A program made the translations under genes and the position numbers. Shown here in pieces: positions 38,820-49,137 of a DNA stretch of 64,000 bases. Every line of letters starts with the position of its first letter. Within the stretch, counting starts at the first letter, position 1. This DNA comes from Lentzea albida (GTDB lineage: Bacteria > Actinomycetota > Actinomycetes > Mycobacteriales > Pseudonocardiaceae): contig NZ_FOFV01000001.1 of assembly GCF_900111005.1 (NCBI RefSeq), positions 434,001 through 498,000 on the forward strand. Reading direction: 5' to 3'. Below the pieces are notes generated by a model. It saw only the letters and a list, made by a program, of their open reading frames with translations. It was not told the origin of the DNA and searched no databases.

Positions 38820-40043
38820 GTGTCGGAGGACCTGAGCGGACGGCGAATCGCGCATTACCGGATCGACGGAGTGCTCGGCCGCGGTGGCATGAGCGTGACG
38901 TACCGGGCCACGGACGTGAGGCTCGGCCGGAAGGTCGCGCTGAAGGTCATCGGTGAGCACCTCGCACCCGACGCGGAGTTCCGCGAGCGGTTCGTGGACG
39001 AGGCGCGCAACACCTCGGCGATCGACCACGCCAACATCGTGCCGCTGTACGACTTCGACGAGGTCGACGGCCTGCTCTACATCGCGATGCGGCTCGTGGA
39101 CGGCCAGGACCTGGCCGGGCACATCAAGGAGGGGCCGCTCACGCCCGCGCGCACGTTGACGCTGCTCGCCCAGGTGGCCGAAGCGCTCGACATGCTGCAC
39201 GGCAAGGGTCTCGTGCACCTCGACGTGAAACCGGCGAACGTGCTGGTCACGCAGAAGGAGGGCGTGCGCGAGCACGTCTACGTCGCCGACTTCGGCCTGA
39301 CCCGCCGCGGCGCCACCGGCCACCGCACCCGGACGGGTGATTTCCTCGGCTCGCCGACCTACGCGGCGCCGGAACACCTGCGCGGCGAGCCCGTCGACGG
39401 CCGCACCGACCAGTACGCGCTCGCGTGCATGCTCTTCGCCTGCCTCTCCGGCCGCCCGCCGTTCCAGGGCGGTGTGCAGGAGGTCATCGCGGGCCACCTC
39501 AGCACGCCCGTTCCGGCGTTGTCGCAGCTCGTGGCATTGCCACCGGCCATCGACGAGGTGATCCGCAAGGGCACCTCGAAGGACCCGGCGCAGCGGTTCG
39601 CGAGCTGCGCCGAGCTCATCGCCGCCGCCCGCGTCGCTCTGGCCGGGGTCGCGCAGGGCTCGGCTCCCGATCGACTCGGGCCGCAGTCCGGCTCGTTCCC
39701 CGCCCAGTCGCCGGTGTCCGGGCCGATGCCCGCGCAGCAGGGCCAGTTCCAGGGCGGCGGGTACCAGCAGCCGTTGCAGGACCCGGTCCGCCTGCGCCCG
39801 CCGAACCAGGTGGGCGTGAGCGCGTTCACGTCCGGCAAGAAGGAACGGCCGGCGTGGTTCGCGCCGGTCATCGCGGCCGCGGTGGCGATCGTGGTGATCA
39901 TCATCGTGGTGGTGATCCTCTCGCCGGGCGACGAACCCGCACGCCAGCCCAAGACGAGCTCCGCTCCGTCGCTGAACATCGGCGACGAGCCGACCTCGCG
40001 CAAGCCGCTGCCGACCTCCGTGCCCGTCCGCACCTCACCCTGA
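38820..40043 (+). CDS. membrane serine/threonine protein kinase
   Basis: The 407-residue protein has a Hanks-type kinase domain (~12-270): glycine loop LGRGGMSV, Lys42, catalytic loop H133-L-D135-V-K-P-A-N140, D157-F-G, and APEH. The catalytic-loop Arg before Asp is Leu, so it is a non-RD kinase. A Gln/Pro-rich linker leads to one membrane helix (~347-367) and a short ~40-residue outer tail with no PASTA or other sensor domain. Substrates are unknown. It starts on a probable leaderless mRNA. Confidence 0.92.
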   Translation: MSEDLSGRRIAHYRIDGVLGRGGMSVTYRATDVRLGRKVALKVIGEHLAPDAEFRERFVDEARNTSAIDHANIVPLYDFDEVDGLLYIAMRLVDGQDLAGHIKEGPLTPARTLTLLAQVAEALDMLHGKGLVHLDVKPANVLVTQKEGVREHVYVADFGLTRRGATGHRTRTGDFLGSPTYAAPEHLRGEPVDGRTDQYALACMLFACLSGRPPFQGGVQEVIAGHLSTPVPALSQLVALPPAIDEVIRKGTSKDPAQRFASCAELIAAARVALAGVAQGSAPDRLGPQSGSFPAQSPVSGPMPAQQGQFQGGGYQQPLQDPVRLRPPNQVGVSAFTSGKKERPAWFAPVIAAAVAIVVIIIVVVILSPGDEPARQPKTSSAPSLNIGDEPTSRKPLPTSVPVRTSP

Positions 40044-40049
40044 GTTCGC

Positions 40050-40075
40050 TTGCACTCGCCGTGCCCGAGTGCTAA
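40050..40075. promoter_or_regulatory. CIRCE operator, distal copy
   Basis: TTGCACTC, nine bases, GAGTGCTAA matches the HrcA CIRCE consensus closely. Confidence 0.85.
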
Positions 40076-40083
40076 ACACGAAC

Positions 40084-41871
<1,788 letters not shown>

Positions 41872-41899
41872 GTCCACTCCGCAGGACGCACCACTCCTG

Positions 41900-41933
41900 A
41901 AAGGCCCGGCTCGCTTCGGCGAGCCGGGCCTTT
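41900..41933 (+). terminator. terminator after groEL
   Basis: AAAGGCCCGGCTCGC pairs perfectly with GCGAGCCGGGCCTTT around a TTCG tetraloop. Confidence 0.92.
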
Positions 41934-41956
41934 CGGCGTCTCCGGGGTGGAGGCAG

Positions 41957-42124
41957 GCCTGCCGGGGTGGGCGAGGGGCCTGGTGGGGGACGTGGGAGGT
42001 ACCGGCGGGCGGGAGAGTGGCGCTCGGCGTGAGTGGCGGGGCCTGCCGGGGTGGGCGAGAGGCTCGGTGAGGGGCGACGGGGGTACCGGCGCGCGTGCCA
42101 GTGGCGCTCGACGTGTGTGGTGGG
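41957..42124 (+). repeat. 84-bp imperfect tandem repeat, two units, in a gene-free stretch
   Basis: GCCTGCCGGGGTGGGCGAG recurs at 41957 and 42041, and each unit continues with similar G-rich sequence (GTACCGGCG, AGTGGCGCTCG). The surrounding 41934-42360 has no supportable gene on either strand, although long frames occur because stop codons are rare in such G-rich DNA. Confidence 0.6.
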
Positions 42125-42369
42125 GCTGGCGGCGGAAGGAACGCAGCGCCACGAGGCCCGGCGGGGTGAAGGCTGAACCCTGGTGTGACGCGGGCGAGGC
42201 CGCACGCGAGGGGCGAAGCCCGAGGTGGTGGGGCGAGGGGCGGCAAGCGCCTGGGTGGATGGGACGCGGGTCCATGGGTGGGTGAAGGGCCTGAACCGCC
42301 CGACGCAATGGCGAAGCCGAGCCGTCGGAGACAGCAGCTCCGATCAGCGGTGGTGACTCAACCCCGACG

Positions 42370-42491
42370 GCGATTGGGGCTTGACTTTGGGTGCGAGGCC
42401 TTAAACTTGACCACTCGGCCGGGCTTCACAGACCGGCCTTTATTAGGCCGAGAAAGGCCTCGCAAGGGCCCCGAAGTCAAGCCCCAATCGC
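42370..42491. repeat. three-layer nested inverted repeat, possible structured RNA or palindromic element
   Basis: Stem I: GCGATTGGGGCTTGACTT (42370-42387) pairs perfectly with 42474-42491. Stem II: GCGAGGCCTT (42393-42402) with 42454-42463. Stem III: CTCGGCC (42414-42420) with 42446-42452. The centre can also form CGGCCT-TTATT-AGGCCG (42434-42450) or GCCGG/CCGGC (42418-42437), which compete with stem III. No coding frame is supported. The flanking 42492-42599 contains a small GTCGC-GAA-GCGGC hairpin. Confidence 0.85.
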
Positions 42492-42599
42492 GATCGTCGC
42501 GAAGCGGCGATGAATCAACCCGGCTCGTCACGGCACACGCAACCACCTGCGCAAGCCAATCTTTCCGTCAAAACCCCAGAACCCCAGCAAGTCGGAAAA

Positions 42600-43085
42600 T
42601 CAAAGCATGATCGTGGGCGTAACAACGGTCCGCCCAGGTTCCCCACGAGAATTAACCAAATGCACCAAAATCTGCGTGGTCCCAGCCGGCACGTCAGGCA
42701 GAACGAACCGCCCCCCGTCATCAGCCCGAGTGCACGAGGACTGGTGATCGGCCACCCGAACCTCCACCTCGTGCTCCCCGGCCGGCACCAGCCACCCGTC
42801 GATCCGGTGCCGCGACCCGGTCGAGGTGAAGTTCACCATCAACGTCAGGTTGTCCACGGTGAACGTGATCGTGCCGGTCTGCCCGCCCCGCACCCCGGCG
42901 AACGACCCGGCCCGTTCCCATCGCGCCACTTCCACGTCCAGCGACTCCAGGGCGATCGCGAACTTCACGCGGTCGACCAGGTCGGCCGGCGGCGGGTCCA
43001 GTTCGTCGACGAGCCTGTTCAGCTCTGAGAGGACTGCGGTGTCCTCGGGGCCCCTGCGGTCGTCGCGCGGGTCGATCTCGTTCAC
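42600..43085 (-). CDS. sigma-factor-linked protein with C-terminal beta-sandwich
   Basis: The 161-residue protein starts at GTG 43085, overlapping the sigma-factor stop (GTGA). Residues 1-60 are helical (LSELNRLVDELDPPPADLVD, RVKFAIALESLDVEVARW); the rest resembles a carboxypeptidase-regulatory-like fold (VLPDVPAGTTQILVHLVN). It has no membrane helix or anti-sigma zinc motif. Being translated with the sigma factor, it may control or act under it. Similar pairs occur elsewhere in actinobacteria; the function is unknown. Confidence 0.7.
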   Translation of the reverse strand: MNEIDPRDDRRGPEDTAVLSELNRLVDELDPPPADLVDRVKFAIALESLDVEVARWERAGSFAGVRGGQTGTITFTVDNLTLMVNFTSTGSRHRIDGWLVPAGEHEVEVRVADHQSSCTRADDGGRFVLPDVPAGTTQILVHLVNSRGEPGRTVVTPTIML

Positions 43086-43687
43086 CGCGATCCTCCTTCC
43101 GTCTCCAGGTAGTTGCGCAGCAGTGTCAGGCACCGTCCCCTGGTCGGACCGATGCTGCCGTGGGGCATGGCGAGCGCCTCTGCGACTGCCCGGTACTCCG
43201 CGCGGCCCGCGAGCACGGTGAGCCGGAGCAGTTCCTGGCACCTCGTGGTCAGGCGGCCGAACGCGAGCCACAGGCGGCGGTCGCGGTCGTCCGTCAACAT
43301 GACGTCCTCGGGCAGGCCGGTGTCGGACTCGAGCTGTTCGGCGTATTCGTCGGACAGGTGCGTCTCACGCTTGTTGGGTGTCCAGGTTCGGCGCGCTTCA
43401 CGCCTCGTCGTGACCACCAGGTAGCCGACCAGGGCTTTCGGCTCGTTGATGTTCGTGATGTTCTTCAGGAACGCGAGCCACACGGTCTGCACGACGTCTT
43501 CCGCCGCGGCCCTGTCCAAGCCCTGGCCGCGGGCGACGTGCCACAGGAGCGGCGTCAGCTCGGTCACCAGGACGTTCGTCGCCTCGCGGTTGCCTTCGCG
43601 CGCGGCTTCGACGCACACCGCATGACGTTCGGTGCCTTCAAGCCCGTCCCACGGCGGACGGTCATCCGCCGTGTGCAGCTCGTCCAT
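43082..43687 (-). CDS. sigma-70 family (ECF-like) RNA polymerase sigma factor
   Basis: The 201-residue protein has region 2 (WHVARGQGLDRAAAEDVVQT, VWLAFLKNITNINEP, LVGYLVVTTRREARR) and region 4 (AFGRLTTRCQELLRLTVLAG, YRAVAEALAMPHGSIGPTRG). ATG 43687 follows GGAGG by six bases. The target promoters are unknown. It is translationally coupled to the downstream partner gene. Confidence 0.88.
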   Translation of the reverse strand: MDELHTADDRPPWDGLEGTERHAVCVEAAREGNREATNVLVTELTPLLWHVARGQGLDRAAAEDVVQTVWLAFLKNITNINEPKALVGYLVVTTRREARRTWTPNKRETHLSDEYAEQLESDTGLPEDVMLTDDRDRRLWLAFGRLTTRCQELLRLTVLAGRAEYRAVAEALAMPHGSIGPTRGRCLTLLRNYLETEGGSR

Positions 43688-43824
43688 GCAGCACCTCCGA
43701 TCGGCCGCCCTTGTCAGCGCCGTCCGCCAACACATGAAGGGCTAACTGGGCGGTAGATACAAAATTCACTCGATTGGAGCAGCATCACCGCCGGGTCGGG
43801 CCCCATCTTCCTCCGCATGCGCCA

Positions 43825-43859
43825 GCGGCCCGTGATTCCCCCTCCGAGTCACGGGCCGC
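43825..43859. other. hairpin in the gap before the sigma gene and cutC
   Basis: GCGGCCCGTGA pairs perfectly with TCACGGGCCGC across 13 bases. It lies upstream of two divergent units, so a terminator role is not obvious. The rest of 43688-44033 holds promoter DNA, including an AT-rich patch at 43755-43780, and no supportable gene. Confidence 0.55.
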
Positions 43860-44021
43860 CAGTGGTGGGAGCCGCGCCGGCCGGCACCCCTCGAACCGGC
43901 TGACGCGGACTCCACGCCTGAACACTGCGCTCACCAGGTAAGGAGCGGTGCTCGGGCGAGCAGATACAGCCTCTGACGCAAGGGGCGGCGTGAAGGCTCC
44001 CGATTCACGAAAGCACACGTT

Positions 44022-44035
44022 ATGGTCTAGACCAT
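44022..44035. promoter_or_regulatory. perfect dre-like DasR operator over the cutC start
   Basis: ATGGTCTAGACCAT is a perfect palindrome containing the dre core TGGTCTAGACCA. Its last two bases are the first two of the ATG at 44034. Confidence 0.8.
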
Positions 44036-44693
44036 GCCGATTCTCGAAGTGATCGCACTGGACGCGAAGGACGCCGAAGCCGCGCAGGCGGGCGGAGCCG
44101 ACCGGCTCGAACTGGTCGCCGACATGGCGAGCGACGGTCTCACGCCGTCGGTCTCCACCTTCAAGGAGGTCGAGAAGGCCGTCGACATCCCCATCCGCGT
44201 GATGCTCAGGGACGCCAAGGGCTTCGCGCCCGGCAACCTCAAGCACCTGCGCCGCCAGGCTTGGGAGCTGCGGGAGGCGGGTGCCACCGAGTTCGTGCTC
44301 GGTTTCCTCGACGCGGGCGGTGAGGTCGACGAGGGCGTCACGCTCAACCTCCTCGCCGAACTGGAGGGCTGCGCCTGGACGTTCCACCGCGCGCTCGACA
44401 ACTCGAACGACGTCTTCCGCTCCTGGGGAGTCGTCAAGACCCTCGGCTGCGACACGGTGCTCGCGGCGGGCAGCGCCAAGGGCGTCGAGGACGGGATCGA
44501 GAACCTGAAGGAGCTGGTCACCCAGGGCCCGCCCGCGCTGCTCGTCGGAGGCGGTCTGCAGCAGCGGCACGTGCCGGAACTGCTGGCCGCGGGAGTGAAG
44601 GGTTTTCATGTCGGCAGCGCGGTCCGTCCGTCCGGATGGGACTCGCCGGTCGATTCGGCATCAGTTCGGGAATGGGTCAATCGTCTGGTCTAG
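44034..44693 (+). CDS. cutC: CutC-family protein
   Basis: The 219-residue TIM-barrel protein has the CutC pattern: LEVIALDAKDAEAAQAGGAD, RLELVADMASDGLTPS, VMLRDAKGF, EFVLGFLDAGGEVD, WTFHRALDNSND and LLVGGGLQQRHV. A copper role for CutC is disputed, and the barrel suits a sugar-metabolism enzyme. Here it heads an amino-sugar transport cluster and its start codon overlaps a perfect DasR-like operator. That context argues for a role in amino-sugar metabolism. A second dre-like site overlaps its stop codon. Confidence 0.85.
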   Translation: MPILEVIALDAKDAEAAQAGGADRLELVADMASDGLTPSVSTFKEVEKAVDIPIRVMLRDAKGFAPGNLKHLRRQAWELREAGATEFVLGFLDAGGEVDEGVTLNLLAELEGCAWTFHRALDNSNDVFRSWGVVKTLGCDTVLAAGSAKGVEDGIENLKELVTQGPPALLVGGGLQQRHVPELLAAGVKGFHVGSAVRPSGWDSPVDSASVREWVNRLV

Positions 44694-44699
44694 ACCCTT
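44684..44699. promoter_or_regulatory. second dre-like operator, before the binding-protein gene
   Basis: TCTGGTCTAGACCCTT keeps the TGGTCTAGACC core. It spans the cutC stop and lies about 77 bases before the transporter genes, so these may have their own DasR-controlled promoter. Confidence 0.7.
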
Positions 44700-44775
44700 G
44701 ACGTAGTCCGTTCTACAGTCACGTTGCTTCCTGTGAAATAGCTGTTGCAACATACGCAACGTGGAGGGCGCGACG

Positions 44776-46053
44776 ATGCGGTTGAAGACACTCGCGGCGG
44801 TGCTGGGCGTGGGCGCGGTGGTCGCCTGCGCCCCGGTGCAGTCGGGACCGACGAACTCCGGCACGGACGAGCAGACGGGGCAGCTGCGGGTGTGGCTGTT
44901 CGACGAGGTCAACCGGGCACCCAAGGAGGCCGTGGTCAAGGAGGCGATCTCCGAGTTCCAGGGCAAGCACAGCGGCGTCACCGTCGACGTGCAGTACATC
45001 CAGGTCTCCAGCCGGGCGGAGCGCTTCAAGGCCGCGTTCAGCGACCCGAAGAGCGCTCCGGACGTGGCCGAGTTCGGCAACACCGACCTCGCGGGCTACG
45101 TGTCCGCCGGTGGCTTCTCCGAGCTCGACCTCGGCAAGTGGGACGAGTCCAAGGACCTGGTCCCCACGATCCTCGACACGGCCAAGGTCGACGGCAAGAC
45201 GTATGGCGTGCCGTGGTTCGTCGGCGTGCGCGCGTTGTACTACCGCACGGACGTGTTCACCGAGCTCGGCCTGCAGCCGCCGACGACGCTGGACGAAATC
45301 GCCACCACGGCCCGTGAGATCAGGCAGAAGAAGCCGGAACTCATCGGCATCTCGGCCGGCGGCAAGTACCTGTTCGCCGCCCTCCCGTTCATCTGGGCCA
45401 ACGGCGGGGACATCGCCAAGTCCGACGGCGGCAAGTTCAGCGCCACGATCGACAGCGCCGAGGCCAAGGCCGGTGTCGCCAAGTACACCGAACTGATCAA
45501 GGACGACATCTGCCCGCCCGCCACCTGCGCCGGCAACGGCGGTGACGCGAGCGTCGAGGCGTTCCGCGCGGGCAAGGCCGCGATGACCATCGGCGGCGAC
45601 TTCAACCGCAAGTCCGTCGACGCCTCCTCCGCGGCCGGCAAGTACGGCGTCGTGCCGCTGCCCGGCAAGGACAAGGGCTCGGTCGCGCCCGCGTTCGCCG
45701 GCGGCAACCTGCTGGGCGTCATGAAGGGCACGCAGCGCAAGACGCTCGCCACCGAGTTCACGCAGCTGCTCGCGTCGAAGAAGTACCAGCAGAAGATGTA
45801 CACGGCGATGGGCAACCTGCCAACGTTCTCCGACGTGCAGAAGCAGGTCGCGGACTCCGACAAGTTCCTGGAGCCGTTCACGAAGACGCTGCAGTCCGGC
45901 ACGAAGTTCGTCCCCGTCACGCCGGCGTGGGCGAAGATCGAGGCCCAGGCGGTGGTGCCGACGATGCTCCAGGAGATCGTCACCGGCGCGAAGAACGTCG
46001 ACACGGCCACCGCCGACGCCGCCAAGACGATGAACGCGGCCTTCACGTCGTGA
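44776..46053 (+). CDS. sugar-binding lipoprotein of ABC transporter
   Basis: The 425-residue family 1 solute-binding protein has a lipoprotein signal ending VVAC. Mature motifs include LRVWLFDEVNRAP, DVAEFGNTDLAGYV, YGVPWFVGVRALYYRTDVFT and GGNLLGVMKGTQRK. A loop with two Cys (CPPATC) could form a disulfide. ATG 44776 follows GGAGGG. The operon with two permeases, GH20 hexosaminidase and dre-like sites suggests GlcNAc or chitooligosaccharide binding (NgcE-like). Confidence 0.87.
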   Translation: MRLKTLAAVLGVGAVVACAPVQSGPTNSGTDEQTGQLRVWLFDEVNRAPKEAVVKEAISEFQGKHSGVTVDVQYIQVSSRAERFKAAFSDPKSAPDVAEFGNTDLAGYVSAGGFSELDLGKWDESKDLVPTILDTAKVDGKTYGVPWFVGVRALYYRTDVFTELGLQPPTTLDEIATTAREIRQKKPELIGISAGGKYLFAALPFIWANGGDIAKSDGGKFSATIDSAEAKAGVAKYTELIKDDICPPATCAGNGGDASVEAFRAGKAAMTIGGDFNRKSVDASSAAGKYGVVPLPGKDKGSVAPAFAGGNLLGVMKGTQRKTLATEFTQLLASKKYQQKMYTAMGNLPTFSDVQKQVADSDKFLEPFTKTLQSGTKFVPVTPAWAKIEAQAVVPTMLQEIVTGAKNVDTATADAAKTMNAAFTS

Positions 46054-46940
46054 GCATGACCGCGAAAGGCCAGGGGCGGACCGCGTTCGCCTACCTGGCC
46101 CCAGCGCTGCTGGTCCTGGGCGGCCTGCTGGCCTACCCGATCTACCAGCTGGTGCTCATCTCGCTCTTCGACTACGGCCAGGAACAGGTCAGCGGCGGCG
46201 CGCCGCTCGAGTTCCTCGGTCTCGGGAACTACCAGAAGCTGCTGGGGGACCAGCAGTTCTGGACGGTGCTCGGGCAGACCGTCGGGTTCGCGGCGGTCTG
46301 CGTGGTCGGCACGTTGCTCGTGGGCGCGTTCCTCGCGATCCTCGCCACGAGGGTCCGCACCTGGGTCCGGATGACGTTGTTCCTGGCGGCGCTCGGCGCG
46401 TGGTCCACGCCCGCCGTCGCCGGGTCGACGATCTGGCTCTTCCTGTTCGACGCGAACTTCGGGTTCGTGAACGAGGTCCTGGGCATCCAGGGCTTCTCCT
46501 GGACGTTCGACAAGTGGACGGCGTTCGGACTCGTCGCCGCCCAGGTGATCTGGTGCTCGTTCCCGTTCGTCATGGTGACGCTCTACGCGGGCATCAAGGC
46601 GATCCCGGGCGAGGTGCTGGAGGCCGCGGCACTGGACGGCGCGTCGGCGTTCCGCACGGCGTGGAGCGTCATCCTGCCGTTGCTGCGACCGATCATCCTC
46701 GTGGTGACGATCCAGTCGATCATCTGGGACTTCAAGGTCTTCACACAGATCTACGTGATGACCAACGGCGGCGGCATCGCCGGGCGCAACCTCGTGCTCA
46801 ACGTCTACGCCTACCAGCAGGCGTTCGCGGCGTCGGAGTACGGCCTGGGCGCGGCCATCGGTGTCGTGATGACCGTGCTGTTGCTGGGAATCACGATGTT
46901 CTACCTGCGTGCACTCAAGCGGTCGGGGGAGGTCCTGTGA
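46050..46940 (+). CDS. carbohydrate ABC transporter permease (MalF type)
   Basis: The 296-residue permease has about six helices and an EAA loop EVLEAAALDGASAFRTAWSV. GTG 46050 overlaps the stop of the binding-protein gene (GTGA); ATG 46056 is also possible. It is the first membrane subunit of the second importer. No ATPase gene is present in the operon, as in the dasABC-like cluster. Confidence 0.86.
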   Translation: MSMTAKGQGRTAFAYLAPALLVLGGLLAYPIYQLVLISLFDYGQEQVSGGAPLEFLGLGNYQKLLGDQQFWTVLGQTVGFAAVCVVGTLLVGAFLAILATRVRTWVRMTLFLAALGAWSTPAVAGSTIWLFLFDANFGFVNEVLGIQGFSWTFDKWTAFGLVAAQVIWCSFPFVMVTLYAGIKAIPGEVLEAAALDGASAFRTAWSVILPLLRPIILVVTIQSIIWDFKVFTQIYVMTNGGGIAGRNLVLNVYAYQQAFAASEYGLGAAIGVVMTVLLLGITMFYLRALKRSGEVL

Positions 46941-47770
46941 GGCGCTGGCTGACCGAGGGCTTCGTCCTCGTCATCGCCGCCGTGGTGGCGTTTCCGCTGT
47001 TCTGGATGGTCCTGTCCGCGTTCAAGCCGGAGGACGAGATCATCTCGGCCGACCCGGTGCCGTGGACGACGCGGCCGACGCTCGACAGCTTCACGCGGGC
47101 GCTCACGGTCGCGAACTTCGGGCGCTACTTCGTGAACAGCATCGTCGTCGCGTTGATCGTGGTCGCGCTGAGCATCCTGATCTCGTTCCTCGCGGCGACC
47201 GCGCTGACCCGCTTCCGGTTCCGCAGCCGCACGACGCTGCTGATCATGTTGCTGGTCGTGCAGATGGTGCCGGTCGAGGCGTTGACCGTGCCGCTGTTCT
47301 TCCTGATGCGGTCCGTGGGCGACTCCGTGCCGGTCTTCGGCCTGAACCACCTCGGCTCGCTCGTGCTGGTGCACCTCGCGTTCAGCCTGCCGTTCGCGAT
47401 CTGGATGCTGCGGGGCTTCGTCGCCGCGGTGCCGGTGGAACTGGAGGAGGCCGCCACCCTGGACGGCGCCTCGCGGTTCCGGTTCCTGTGGCAGGTGCTG
47501 TTCCCGCTCGTCGCGCCCGGCCTGGTGGCGACGAGCGTGCTGTCGTTCATCCACGCCTGGAACGACTTCCTGTTCGCCAAGACGTTCATCATCTCGGCCG
47601 TGGAGAACCAGACCCTGCCTCTGGCACTCCAGGTGTTCGTCAAACCCGACCAGAACGATTGGGGCGCGATCATGGCGGGCTCCACCCTGATGACCATCCC
47701 TGTGCTGATCTTCTTCATCTTCGTGCAGCGTCGTCTCGTTTCCGGCCTCGCGGGGGCGGTGAAGGGATGA
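46937..47770 (+). CDS. carbohydrate ABC transporter permease (MalG type)
   Basis: The 277-residue permease has about six helices, an N-terminal WMVLSAFKPEDEI segment and the EAA loop ELEEAATLDGASRFRFLWQV. The C-terminus LVSGLAGAVKG is typical of MalG proteins. GTG 46937 and its stop each overlap the neighbouring genes by four bases. It would pair with the MalF-type subunit and an ATPase encoded elsewhere. Confidence 0.86.
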   Translation: MRRWLTEGFVLVIAAVVAFPLFWMVLSAFKPEDEIISADPVPWTTRPTLDSFTRALTVANFGRYFVNSIVVALIVVALSILISFLAATALTRFRFRSRTTLLIMLLVVQMVPVEALTVPLFFLMRSVGDSVPVFGLNHLGSLVLVHLAFSLPFAIWMLRGFVAAVPVELEEAATLDGASRFRFLWQVLFPLVAPGLVATSVLSFIHAWNDFLFAKTFIISAVENQTLPLALQVFVKPDQNDWGAIMAGSTLMTIPVLIFFIFVQRRLVSGLAGAVKG

Positions 47771-49137
47771 ACCTGCTGCCACGGCCGGTGTCCTTCGTGG
47801 ACGGCGGAAGGCTCTGCGAGTACAAGGGCTGGGAGACCGTTCTCGTCGACGGTCCTCCCGGCGGCTACCGGTTGCTCTCGTCCGACGACGGCGTGCTGAT
47901 CGAGGCGCACGACGCGGAGGGGGAGATGAACGCGCTGCAGACGTTGCGGCAACTCCTGGGCGCACAGGCGTTCCGGGCCGCGGGCGACAAACCGTCGGTC
48001 ATCCCGGCGTGCGAGGTCGTCGACTACCCGAGGTTCGGGTGGCGCGGCGTGATGCTCGACGTCGCGCGGCACTTCCTGCCCAAGCGGGAGGTGCTTCGGT
48101 ACGTCGAGCTGCTGTCCGTGCACAAGTTGAACGTCCTGCACCTGCACCTGACCGACGACCAGGGCTGGCGCTTCGAGGTGAAGCGCTACCCGAAGCTCAC
48201 CGAGGTCGGGTCGTGGCGGGAGGACTCGCGGTTCGGCGACCGGCGCTCCGGTGGTCTGAAAGGCCGTCCGCACGGCGGTTTTTACACGCAGGACGACCTG
48301 CGCGAGATCGTCGCGTACGCGCGGGCCCGGCACATCGCGGTGGTCCCGGAGATCGACATCCCCGGGCACTCGCAGTCGGCGATCGCGGCCTACCCGGAAC
48401 TGGGCGTGCACGGCGGTGGAGTCTGGACCGACTGGGGCGTCAACGAACGCGTGCTCAACATCGAGAAGTCCACAGTGGACTTCTACCGGAACGTGTTCGA
48501 CGAGCTGATGGACGTCTTCCCCGCGGAGGTCATCGGACTCGGCGGCGACGAGGCACCCGGTCACGAGGACGGCGTGCTGGTGCGGGCGATCGCGGAGCAC
48601 GTCGTCAGCAGGGGCCGGCGGCCGTACGGGTGGGACGAGGTCCTGGACGCCCGTCCGCTGCCCGCGAGCACGGTCGTCGCGTCGTGGCGCGGGGTGCAGG
48701 GCGGCATCACGGCGTTGGGCGACGGCCACGACGTGGTCATGTGCCCCGAGCAGCACGTGTATCTCGACTACCGGCAGTCGGACTCGCCCGGCGAGCCGAT
48801 CCCGGTGGGAACGCTGACGACGCTCGAGGACGTCTACGCGTGGGACCCGGTGCCCGGAGGCCTCACCGGCGAGGAGCCGGGGCGCCTGCTGGGCGCGCAG
48901 GCGAACATCTGGACCGAGCACCTCGACTCGGCCCGGCGGGTGGACTACGCGGCGTTCCCCAGGCTGGCCGCGTTCGCCGAGGTCGTGTGGTCCCCGGCGG
49001 AGAAGGACCCCGGGTTCGTGCGGCGGCTCGAGGAGCACCACCTGCCGAGGCTCGACGCACTGGGGGTGGAGTACCGGCCCCTCACCGGACCCCACCCGTG
49101 GCAGCGGCTCCCTGGCGTTCCTGGTTTTCCACGGTGA
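47767..49137 (+). CDS. glycoside hydrolase family 20 beta-N-acetylhexosaminidase
   Basis: GH20 enzymes remove terminal GlcNAc/GalNAc by substrate-assisted catalysis. The 456-residue protein has a short N-terminal domain and the barrel motifs RGVMLDVARHFLPK, HLHLTDDQGWRFE, VVPEIDIPGHSQSAI, the catalytic Asp-Glu in IGLGGDEAPG and AQANIWTEHLD. No signal peptide is seen, so it probably acts inside the cell on imported oligosaccharides. ATGA overlap with the permease indicates co-translation. Confidence 0.92.
   Translation: MNLLPRPVSFVDGGRLCEYKGWETVLVDGPPGGYRLLSSDDGVLIEAHDAEGEMNALQTLRQLLGAQAFRAAGDKPSVIPACEVVDYPRFGWRGVMLDVARHFLPKREVLRYVELLSVHKLNVLHLHLTDDQGWRFEVKRYPKLTEVGSWREDSRFGDRRSGGLKGRPHGGFYTQDDLREIVAYARARHIAVVPEIDIPGHSQSAIAAYPELGVHGGGVWTDWGVNERVLNIEKSTVDFYRNVFDELMDVFPAEVIGLGGDEAPGHEDGVLVRAIAEHVVSRGRRPYGWDEVLDARPLPASTVVASWRGVQGGITALGDGHDVVMCPEQHVYLDYRQSDSPGEPIPVGTLTTLEDVYAWDPVPGGLTGEEPGRLLGAQANIWTEHLDSARRVDYAAFPRLAAFAEVVWSPAEKDPGFVRRLEEHHLPRLDALGVEYRPLTGPHPWQRLPGVPGFPR

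Noticed and set aside
43785..44609. A 274-codon minus-strand frame before the sigma gene
   Set aside because: Most of it is antisense to cutC and its tail covers the divergent promoter region; composition is that of a shadow frame.
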